Of a stretch of DNA of 64,000 nt, positions 44,805-52,645 are shown piece after piece. The DNA is from NP936 sp002726085 (GTDB lineage: Bacteria > Acidobacteriota > Vicinamibacteria > Vicinamibacterales > UBA8438), in assembly GCA_036012905.1 (NCBI GenBank), contig DASCQF010000009.1, positions 18,287-82,286 on the forward strand. The letters are read 5' to 3'. Both the position numbers and the translations under genes were made by a program. The notes beneath the pieces were generated by a model. It had not been told where the DNA came from. It did no database searches and was given only the letters and a program-made list of their open reading frames with translations. Position 1 is the first letter of the stretch; each line of letters begins with the position of its first letter.

Positions 44805-46781
44805 TTAGGGCAGACTCAGCGCGACGAGTCCAGGCACCTCACCGCCGATCGTCAGCGAGATGTACTGCTTGCCCTCGTACATGTAGGTCATCGGCGTACC
44901 GATGGCGCCGGCCGTGAGATCGATGGAACCGACGACCTCGCCGCTCGCCTTGTCGCGCGCCACTAGACGCGGCCCGCCGTTCGATCCGCCGGCCGAGAGC
45001 GCGCTGACGAGTAGCGTCTTCGTCAGCACCGGTCCGCCCCGTCCCTCGCCGCCCAGCGGCGGCAAGTCGAGGTCGCGCAACGCCGGGTGGTTCCGGAGTC
45101 GGTCGCCGTCACCGTTCGGCTGCATCCAGGCGTGCTCGCCTTCGTTGAGATCGATGGCGGTGATCCGGGAGTAGGGCGGCTTGAACAGTGGCAGCCCCTG
45201 CGGCATCCTCGGCTGCTGCCCGCTGCCGAACTCGCTCTGCGTGAAGCGGAGGTTACCGCCTTCTGCCGGGTCGGGCGTGTAGTACTTCAGGACCGAGAAG
45301 CTGTTCGACGACGGCACATACAAGGTGCCCGTCTCCGGGTCTGCCGCCGAGCCGGCCCAGGTCGCGGAACCGCCGATCTGGGGACGCTGGATCGTTCCCT
45401 GCAGGCCGCCGTCGACACTCAGCATCGGCGGGGTGAACAGTGGCCCGAGCCGGAAGTTCTTGACCACCTCGACCGCCATCGCCCGGATCTCCGGTGTGAA
45501 GTCGACCAGGTCATCGATGGTGACCCCCTGGTAGTCGAACGGGGGTGGCTTGGTCGGAAACGGCTGCGTCGGCGAGAGGACGTCGCCCTCCAGGTCGGTG
45601 TCGGTCTCCACCGGTCGCTCCTCGATCGGCCACACGGGGTCGCCCGTCACCCGGTCAAAGACGTAGGTGAACGCCTGCTTGCTGACCTGCGCGATCGCCT
45701 TGATGGGGCGACCGTCGACCGTGATGTCGATGAGGCTCGGCGCCGCCGGGAAGTCGTAGTCCCAGACGCCATGGTGCACCGCCTGAAAGTGCCACATACG
45801 TTGTCCCGTCGCGGTGTCGACGGCGACGAGACTCTCGGCGAAGAGGTTGTCACCCAGACGGTGCCCGCCGTAGTAGTCGCTGGTGGGCGTGCCGGTCGGA
45901 AGAAAGACGTAGCCGGTCTCGTCGTCTGCGGCCATCGGCGGCCAGACGTTCACGTTGCCCGAGTAGCGCCACGATTCGTTCAGCCAGGTGTCGGCGCCGA
46001 AGTCGTCGCCGCTGGGCACCGTCCGGAAGGTCCACTTCGTGTCGCCGGTGCGGGCGTCCACGCCCTTGATCCATCCCGGCGGCGCCTCCTTGCGGACGAC
46101 GAAGTCGGAGATGATCGTCGGCGTGACCACGATGTCGCCCACGACGACGGGCGGCGACTTGACCCCGAGCAGGACGCGCCCCTGATAATTCGTCTCGCCC
46201 CGCGCAGCGCGTGGAATGCCCTCGGTCAGGTCGACCCGGCCGTTGTCGCCGAAGCCGGGTACGGGTCGCCCGGTGGCGGCATCGACCGCGTGCAGGTACC
46301 CCTCGCTGGTGCCCCAGAAGATGCGCGCCTCCTCGTCGTCGGACCAGTAAGCGATGCCGCGTGACCCGTAGCCGTGGGTCGGCTCGCCACCGCTATAGAC
46401 TTCCGGGTCGTATACCCAGAGTGTTTGGCCTGTGCCGGCGTCGATCGCGGCCACCTGATACATCGCAGTCGACAGATAGAGCACGCCGTCGACCATCAGG
46501 GGGGTCGCCTGGAGGCCCCGGATCGACACCCCCTGCCGCTGCTCGCGCAGCGCCTCGAGATCGAGCGCGCCGTCGGCCGATTCCCAGCTCCACGCGACGC
46601 GCAGGTCGTCGAAGTTGGTCGCGTCGACCTGATCCAGCGGCGAGTATTTCGTCCCGCCGTTGTCGCCGCCGTAGTAGCGCCATTCGCCGTCGGTGGCGCC
46701 ATACTGGGCCAGCGCCGGGCTCGAACAGAGCAGAACCGCGCACCAGGTCACGGCATAGACCAGGCACTGTCGGATCGTCAT
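44805..46781 (-). CDS. Soluble PQQ-dependent dehydrogenase (paralog A)
   Basis: A 658-residue periplasmic quinoprotein with a signal peptide ending ALA (~25). It oxidises an alcohol or sugar and passes electrons to a cytochrome. The eight-bladed propeller shows repeated PQQ blade motifs (AAIDAGTGQTLWVYDP at ~111-125, VDARTGDTKWTF, VAVDTATGQRMWHF), the PQQ-pocket segment HHGVWDYDFPAAP (336-348), and SPTQPFPTKPPPF with VTIDDLVDFTPEIR, as in soluble and membrane glucose-type PQQ enzymes. No haem domain is present. It is followed by a stem-loop. Paralog B lies 79 bp upstream in the same direction. Confidence 0.9.
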   Translation of the reverse strand: MTIRQCLVYAVTWCAVLLCSSPALAQYGATDGEWRYYGGDNGGTKYSPLDQVDATNFDDLRVAWSWESADGALDLEALREQRQGVSIRGLQATPLMVDGVLYLSTAMYQVAAIDAGTGQTLWVYDPEVYSGGEPTHGYGSRGIAYWSDDEEARIFWGTSEGYLHAVDAATGRPVPGFGDNGRVDLTEGIPRAARGETNYQGRVLLGVKSPPVVVGDIVVTPTIISDFVVRKEAPPGWIKGVDARTGDTKWTFRTVPSGDDFGADTWLNESWRYSGNVNVWPPMAADDETGYVFLPTGTPTSDYYGGHRLGDNLFAESLVAVDTATGQRMWHFQAVHHGVWDYDFPAAPSLIDITVDGRPIKAIAQVSKQAFTYVFDRVTGDPVWPIEERPVETDTDLEGDVLSPTQPFPTKPPPFDYQGVTIDDLVDFTPEIRAMAVEVVKNFRLGPLFTPPMLSVDGGLQGTIQRPQIGGSATWAGSAADPETGTLYVPSSNSFSVLKYYTPDPAEGGNLRFTQSEFGSGQQPRMPQGLPLFKPPYSRITAIDLNEGEHAWMQPNGDGDRLRNHPALRDLDLPPLGGEGRGGPVLTKTLLVSALSAGGSNGGPRLVARDKASGEVVGSIDLTAGAIGTPMTYMYEGKQYISLTIGGEVPGLVALSLP

Positions 46782-46860
46782 AAGTCTCCCCCGTCCATCG
46801 AGCTGAAGCCTTGCCCTACCGATGTCATTCCACGTGAGCTGTTTCCAGTGGCGGTCCCCT

Positions 46861-48858
46861 CTATGGGAGCGCCAGCGCGATCAATTCCGGAACCTCGCCG
46901 CCCACTGTCAGGGCGATGTGCTGTCTGCCGTCGAGCATGTAGGTCATCGGCGTGCCGATCGCGCCGCCGGGCAGGCCGACCGAGGCGAGAATCTCGCCGG
47001 TGGCCTTGTCCCGCGCCACGAGACGCGGACCGTCGTCGGCGCCTCCGGCCGTGAGCGCGCTCACCAGCAGCGTCTTGGTCAGCAGCGGTCCGCCCCGCCC
47101 GTCGCCGCCGAGGGGCGGCAAGTCGAGGTCGCGCAGCAGCGGGTGGTTGCGAAGCCGGTTGCCGTCGCCGTTGGGCTGCATCCAGGCGTGCTCACCGGCA
47201 TTGAGGTCGATGGCGGTCATGCGGGTGTAGGGCGGCTTGAGCAGCGGGAGGCCCTGCGGCATCTGCGGCTGCACGCCGGCCGCGAGCCCGCGGAACGTGT
47301 ACCGGAGGTTGCCGCCGTCGACCGAGTCCGGCGTGTAGTACTTGAGCACCGAGAACCTGTTCAGCGACGGCACGTACAGGAGACCGGTCTCCGGATCGAC
47401 GGCGGCCCCGCTCCAGTTCGCGCCGCCGCCGACATAGGGACGCTGAATCGTCCCGTGTAGCCCTCCGTCGGCGCTCAGCATCGGCGGCGAGAAGAGCGGC
47501 CCGAGCCGAAAGTCCTTGACCGCTTCGACCGCCATCGCCCGGATCTCCGGGGTGAAATCGACCAGGTCGTCGATGGTCACGCCCTGATACTCGAACGGCG
47601 GGGGCTTGGTCGGGAACGGCTGGGTCGGCGACAGCACTTCGCCCTCCAGGTCGCTGTCGGTCGCGACCGGCCGCTCCTCGATCGGCCAGACCGGATCGCC
47701 GGTGACGCGGTCGAAGACGTAGGTGAAACCTTGCTTGCTAACCTGGGCGAGCGCCTTCACCGGGCGGCCGTCCACCGTGATGTCGACCAGGTTGGGCGCG
47801 GCGGGGAAGTCGTAGTCCCAGACCCCGTGATGCACCGCCTGGAAGTGCCACATCCTCTGGCCGGTCTCGATGTCGAGCGCGACGACGCTCTCGGCGAAGA
47901 GGTTGTCGCCCAGACGGTGGCCGCCGTAGTAGTCGCCCGTCGGCGTCCCGGTCGGCAGATAGACGTAGCCGAGCTCGTCGTCGACGCTGAGGAACGACCA
48001 CACGTTGGTGTTACCAGAGTAGCGCCACGACTCGTTCTGCCAGCTGTCTGCACCGAAGTCGTCAGCCTGCGGCACGGTGCGGAACATCCACTTCGTATCG
48101 CCGGTGCGCGCGTCGACCCCCCTGACCCACCCGGGCGGGGCTTCCTTCTTGATCGCACTATCCGAGATGACCGACGGTGTGACGACGACGTCGTGGGCGA
48201 CGATCGGCGGCGAGGCCACACCGATCAGATTGCGGCCGTTGTAGTTCGTCTCTCCGCGCACGGCGCGGGGAATGCCCTCCATCAGGTCGACACGACCGTC
48301 GATCCCGAACTCGCGCACGGGTTGTCCGGTGTCGGCATCGAGCGCGAGCAGATAGCCCCCATGCGTGCCGAAGAAGATCCGCGCGTCATTGGGGTCTTCG
48401 TCGTCTTCCCAGTAGGCGACTCCGCGCGAGTTGTAGAAGTGTGTCGGTTGCCCCTCCAGGTAGTACTCCGGGTTGTGGACCCAGAGCGTCTCTCCCGTGC
48501 CGGCATCGATCGCGGCCACCTGTTGCAGCGCCGTCGAGATATACAGCACGCCGTCGACCATCAGGGGCGAGGCCTGGAACATCCGAAACTGAATACGCGG
48601 CACCTGTTCCCGGATCGCCTCCATGTCGAGCGAGGCGTCCACCGTCTGCCAGCGCCAGGCCATGCGCAGGTCGCCGAAGTTCGCCGCGTCGATCTGATCC
48701 AGCGGTGAGTACTTGGTGCTACCCAGATCGCCCCCATAGCTCCGCCACTCGCCGTTCGTGGCGCCGTACTGGGCCAGGCCCAGGGCCGGCCACAGCAGCA
48801 CCGCGCAACAGCAGGCGGCACAGACAAGGAATGAACTCGGACTCGGCATCCTTGGCAT
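46861..48858 (-). CDS. Soluble PQQ-dependent dehydrogenase (paralog B)
   Basis: A 665-residue quinoprotein very close to paralog A; long blocks are the same or nearly so (VTIDDLVDFTPEIRAMAVE, HHGVWDYDFPAAP, SPTQPFPTKPPPF). The leader ends about GLA-QYG. The start is ATG 48858 with GGGGAAG upstream (a second ATG is three codons in). A and B are tandem, head to tail, and probably arose by recent duplication and are co-transcribed (79-bp gap). The differences are scattered, so the two may have different substrates. No pqq biosynthesis genes or haem domain are visible. Confidence 0.9.
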   Translation of the reverse strand: MPRMPSPSSFLVCAACCCAVLLWPALGLAQYGATNGEWRSYGGDLGSTKYSPLDQIDAANFGDLRMAWRWQTVDASLDMEAIREQVPRIQFRMFQASPLMVDGVLYISTALQQVAAIDAGTGETLWVHNPEYYLEGQPTHFYNSRGVAYWEDDEDPNDARIFFGTHGGYLLALDADTGQPVREFGIDGRVDLMEGIPRAVRGETNYNGRNLIGVASPPIVAHDVVVTPSVISDSAIKKEAPPGWVRGVDARTGDTKWMFRTVPQADDFGADSWQNESWRYSGNTNVWSFLSVDDELGYVYLPTGTPTGDYYGGHRLGDNLFAESVVALDIETGQRMWHFQAVHHGVWDYDFPAAPNLVDITVDGRPVKALAQVSKQGFTYVFDRVTGDPVWPIEERPVATDSDLEGEVLSPTQPFPTKPPPFEYQGVTIDDLVDFTPEIRAMAVEAVKDFRLGPLFSPPMLSADGGLHGTIQRPYVGGGANWSGAAVDPETGLLYVPSLNRFSVLKYYTPDSVDGGNLRYTFRGLAAGVQPQMPQGLPLLKPPYTRMTAIDLNAGEHAWMQPNGDGNRLRNHPLLRDLDLPPLGGDGRGGPLLTKTLLVSALTAGGADDGPRLVARDKATGEILASVGLPGGAIGTPMTYMLDGRQHIALTVGGEVPELIALALP

Positions 48859-49068
48859 CGCTTCCCCTTGCGTCCTCAGCCATCGCCGGCGCTACCGGGA
48901 CTCTGGGACATGTTGACTGGACGGCTGATTATACCGTCGCCTATCCTCCTTGCTAGACATTGACGGTTCGGTTCGTCGCCGCCAGGCGTTGAACCACGGG
49001 GGGACGTCGGTGCAGTGCGCGTCACGAATTGCTGAGGACCAGGCTGCTAGAGAAGGGAGCCGCCTGCC

Positions 49069-49988
49069 ATGCCACACGGATCATTGAAGCTTCATGTCAT
49101 CGATCTCGTTGACGACGGCGTAGCCGGCGACGTGCGTCTCGATCTGAGGCGGGCCGAAGGCGGGTCGGCAGGCGCCGGCGTGACCGCCACGTTTCCGCTG
49201 GCCGGCGAAGCTCACCTGGAGCTCGAGGACATTCCCTGCCAGTCCGGGTACGGGACCACCTACACCGTCGCCGTCACGACGAAACACTTCCGCCGGTTTG
49301 CGTTCAACCAGCTCATCCGGAGAACCGGGCAAACAGGGCCAACGAATCTCCACTCCGACTGGTGGCTAAACCCAAGGCTGTGCAGGACATCCAGGCGCCG
49401 GCGTTCTCGAAGCTGCCCGCCAGGAGACGGACGGACCTCGGCGAGGCATCGATGCTGGCTCACGCGGAGGAAGATGGGGATCTGGTCGGACTCTCTGGCC
49501 CACAGCTGTACAGCGCCCTTGGACCACTGCGCACGGCGTGCCTGCTCAACATCTATGCGAAAGCCGGCCATGCCTCGGCCGACCGATGCGGGCGTTTCAT
49601 CGGCGCGCCGCTGGTGCTACGCCAGGATCGATGCTTCTGCATGATCGACGATGCGATGCCAGAGTTCCTGAACAACTCGGCTCGCTTCATCTCCGCACCC
49701 GGCGCGCTGCACGAGCCGCTCCCGGGGTTTCGCATGGTGGACATCAGCTACAAGAGCAGAGACAGCCATGCGAACCTGCAGGTGACCATCATGCAGAAGA
49801 TCGATTCCGGCGAGCTCGCTGCAGATATCGACATCGATGAGGCCACCGGCTTCAGGCACGGCATGGAGGTGATCCGCAACCATGTCGGTCGACAGCGAAC
49901 GAACCCCTATCTTGTAAGGGAGCTGCTGCTGCTGCGCGACCCGGTCGGCAAGAGCCTCAACCCGAAGTATCGCTTCGTGTTCACGTAG
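49069..49988 (+). pseudogene. Unknown gene broken by one frameshift
   Basis: Frame 1 gives MPHGSLKLHVIDLVDDGVAG, a beta-rich start, and runs to ~FNQLIRRTGQTGPTNLH. The next frame then continues with RLVAKPKAVQDIQAP to the end at 49988 (...LNPKYRFVFT). Joined near 49,352-49,356, one ~305-residue protein results, because each half lacks what the other has and both keep coding character. A single-base indel or sequencing error explains it. No family was recognised; repeats such as VDISYKSRDSHANLQVT and IGAPLVLRQDR give no hint of function. It has a GGGAG before ATG and lies between two PQQ dehydrogenases. Confidence 0.65.
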
Positions 49989-50012
49989 CGTGCGACCGGC
50001 GGCCGTGAGCGG

Positions 50013-52076
50013 TCACGACGGAAGCCGGAGTGCAATGAGCCCGGGGGCGCCCTCGCCCCCGACGGTCAGCGCGATGTACTGCGTGCCGTCCAGCATGTAG
50101 GTCATCGGCGTGCCGATGGCGCCGCCCGGCAGATCGACCGAGGCGACCGGATCGCCGGTGGACTTGTCGTAGGCCACGAGCCGCGGTCCACCATCGGTGC
50201 CACCAGCCGTCAAAGCATGGATGAGCAAGGTCCTTGTCAGCACCGGACCACTTCGGCTGTCATCTCCTCCCAGCGGCGGCAGGTCGAGGTCACTCAGCAT
50301 CGGATGATTGCGGAACCGATCGCCATTGCCGAGCGGCGTCATCCAGAGGTGGTCGCCCGTGCTCATGTCGATGGCCGTCATGCGCGAGTAGGGCGGCTTC
50401 CAGAGCGGCAGCCCCTGCGGCATCCGGGGCCGGCGGTCGGGGTTCCCCGCTTCGATGAATGAGGCGCCGCCCCGGCTGAGGATGTAGTCCAGCGTCGAGG
50501 GCTCACCGGGCTCAGGACGGCGAAACCGCATGACTGAGTGCACGTTGCGCGACGGCACGTAGAGAATGCCGGTCTCCGGGTCCACCGCCGCCCCGGACCA
50601 GTTGGCGCCGCCCCCGGCGCTCGGCCGGAAGATGGTGCCTCGAAGCGAGAGCGGCGTGAAGAGAGGCCCGAGCCGGAACCCGTCGACCGCCTCGATCGCC
50701 ATCTGGCGCACCTCGGGGGTGAAGTCGACTAGATCGTCGATGGTCGCCCCCTGGGTGTCGAACGGCGCCGGCCGGGTCGGGAACGGCTGCGTCGGCGACA
50801 GCACCTCCCCCTCGAGGTCGGTCTCGGTGTTCACCTCGCGCTCTTCGATCGGCCAGATCGGCTCGCCTGTCACCCGGTCGAACGCATAGACGAATCCCTG
50901 CTTGGTGACTTGCGCGACCGCCTTGATGGCGCGACCGTCGACTGTAATGTCGAGCAGATTCGGCGCGGTCGGGTTGTCGTAGTCCCAGACCCCGTGGTGC
51001 ACCATCTGGAAATGCCACACCCGCTGGCCGGTCTCGAGGTCGACCGCCACCAGGCTCTCGGCAAACAGGTTGTTTCCCGGGCGGTGTCCGCCGTAGTAAT
51101 CGGAGGTCGGTGTGCTGGTCGGCAGATAGACGTAGCCAAGCTCCGGGTCCACGCTCATGTTCGACCAGCTGTTGGCGTTGCCCGAATAGCGCCACGACTC
51201 GTCCAGCCAGGTGTCGCTGCCGAACTCGTCGGTGCTCTGCGGAATGTTGTGGAAATCCCAGCGGTGACTTCCGGTTCGGGCATCGTAGGCGCGCGCGAAC
51301 CCCGGTGGCATCTCCTTGGTGATCGAGAAGTCGTTGATGGATGACCCGACGATGATCGTGTCGCCGACCACCAGCGGCGCCGACTGCGAGGAGAGCGGCA
51401 GGAGATTGAGATTGTCGCGCTGCCCGCGCGTGGCCCGCGGCAGGTTCTCGGTCAGGTCGACCCGTCCGTCGTTGCCGAACTCGGCAGCCGGCAGCCCGGT
51501 CTGTGCGTCTACCGCTACCAGGAAGCCGTCGCCCGTGCCCCAGACGATGCGGGCCTCGCCCCCGTTGTCCCAGTAGCCCACGCCACGGTGCGCCCAGGGC
51601 GCCGGGGCGGGGGTACCGGCCTCGTAGATTCTCGGGTCATGCACCCACAGCGTCTCTCCGGTCCGGGCGTCGATGGCTGCCGCCTGATAGAGCGGGGTGC
51701 TCAGATACAGCACGCCGTCGACCATCAGCGGTGTCGCCACCAACCGGCCAGGCCCCGGCCGAGTCACCCATCGGGCGGGCTCCTCCGCTTCGAGCAGATC
51801 GAAGAGGGTCTGCGCCGGCACCACCGAGGCGCTGTGCTCCCCCTCGTAGACCAGGTGGGTGTCAGCAGTGCGCCACCGCCAGGCCACTTCGAGGTCGCCG
51901 AAGTTGTCGGCGGTAATCTGCTCGAGCGGCGAGTACTTGCTGCTGAACGTGTCGGCGGCATACGAGCGCCATTCGCCGTCGGTGGCGCCCGGCTGCGCCT
52001 CGACCGGCGCCGCCAGCAGACACGCGCCCAGCACCATGGCAACCATCGTGGGCAACATCAATGGGTGCTGTCTCAT
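50013..52076 (-). CDS. Soluble PQQ-dependent dehydrogenase (paralog C)
   Basis: A 687-residue member of the same subfamily as A and B, with a signal peptide ending PVEAQ. It contains a ~25-residue insertion in the first blade (between DTHLVYEGEH and RLVATPLMV), and VDLETGQRVWHF, HHGVWDYDNPTAP and SPTQPFPTRPAPF blocks. The long open frame reaches 52322, but the ATG at 52076 is preferred: AAGGGGACG precedes it and the leader begins there. It faces away from PadR/ADOP, leaving a 212-bp divergent control region, so PadR may regulate both. No haem domain. Confidence 0.88.
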   Translation of the reverse strand: MRQHPLMLPTMVAMVLGACLLAAPVEAQPGATDGEWRSYAADTFSSKYSPLEQITADNFGDLEVAWRWRTADTHLVYEGEHSASVVPAQTLFDLLEAEEPARWVTRPGPGRLVATPLMVDGVLYLSTPLYQAAAIDARTGETLWVHDPRIYEAGTPAPAPWAHRGVGYWDNGGEARIVWGTGDGFLVAVDAQTGLPAAEFGNDGRVDLTENLPRATRGQRDNLNLLPLSSQSAPLVVGDTIIVGSSINDFSITKEMPPGFARAYDARTGSHRWDFHNIPQSTDEFGSDTWLDESWRYSGNANSWSNMSVDPELGYVYLPTSTPTSDYYGGHRPGNNLFAESLVAVDLETGQRVWHFQMVHHGVWDYDNPTAPNLLDITVDGRAIKAVAQVTKQGFVYAFDRVTGEPIWPIEEREVNTETDLEGEVLSPTQPFPTRPAPFDTQGATIDDLVDFTPEVRQMAIEAVDGFRLGPLFTPLSLRGTIFRPSAGGGANWSGAAVDPETGILYVPSRNVHSVMRFRRPEPGEPSTLDYILSRGGASFIEAGNPDRRPRMPQGLPLWKPPYSRMTAIDMSTGDHLWMTPLGNGDRFRNHPMLSDLDLPPLGGDDSRSGPVLTRTLLIHALTAGGTDGGPRLVAYDKSTGDPVASVDLPGGAIGTPMTYMLDGTQYIALTVGGEGAPGLIALRLPS

Positions 52077-52288
52077 CACAACGTCCCCTTCAGCACATCG
52101 TGCCGAATAGATCCGAACCGACCTGAATTGACCCGATCTGACAGTGCCCCGTATGGTGACCGATTCAGGCCGGGAGACCAAGGCGGGAATGGCACCAATC
52201 TGGGTAGCACTCAATTCCCCTTGCTTACCGAGTGGAGCCGTGTTACGCTGACTCATATCGGTAACCGAGAGATGAAGCGATTCACACA
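52077..52288. promoter_or_regulatory. Divergent control region between PQQ-DH C and padR
   Basis: 212 bases carry the promoters of both genes. GAATTGACC and CGATTCAGG are AT-leaning parts and possible -35/-10 sites, but no clean consensus pair was found. PadR proteins usually bind inverted repeats next to their own promoter; I could not define one by eye. Confidence 0.3.
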
Positions 52289-52624
52289 ATGAGCAAACCA
52301 TCTGATCTCGTGCAGGGCACACTCGACCTGCTGATACTCAAGATTCTCGCCCTCGAGCCGCTCAACGGCTGGGCGATCGGGCAGCGGCTCAAGCAGGTCT
52401 CGGACGACGTGCTCCAGGTCAGCGACGGGTCGCTGTATCCGGCGCTGCACAAGCTGGAGCACCAAGGCTTGATTGTGTCTGAATGGCGGCGCAGCGAGAA
52501 CAACCGTCGCGCCAAGTTCTACGAGTTGACCCGGCCCGGCCGGGGCCATCTCGACCAGGAGACCGCACAGTGGATGCGGCTCTCCGCCGCCATCTCGCAG
52601 GTCGTCAGTCTCGAGGAGCTCTGA
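52289..52624 (+). CDS. PadR-family transcriptional regulator
   Basis: A 111-residue winged-helix repressor-type regulator of the short PadR-s2 class: LVQGTLDLLILKILALEPLNGWAI, then SDGSLYPALHKLEHQGLI and RAKFYELTRPGRGHL, with ~20 C-terminal helical residues (QWMRLSAAISQVV) for dimerisation. PadR regulators in Acidobacteriota frequently precede ADOP permease genes, exactly as here with a 21-bp gap. It is therefore likely to repress the ADOP operon, perhaps releasing in response to a small toxic compound. The effector is unknown. Confidence 0.92.
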   Translation: MSKPSDLVQGTLDLLILKILALEPLNGWAIGQRLKQVSDDVLQVSDGSLYPALHKLEHQGLIVSEWRRSENNRRAKFYELTRPGRGHLDQETAQWMRLSAAISQVVSLEEL

Positions 52625-52645
52625 ACCCCGGGGGAGGACTGAGCC

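Noticed and set aside
45087..46364. 425-codon plus-strand frame
   Set aside because: It is antisense to PQQ dehydrogenase A and its composition mirrors that gene.
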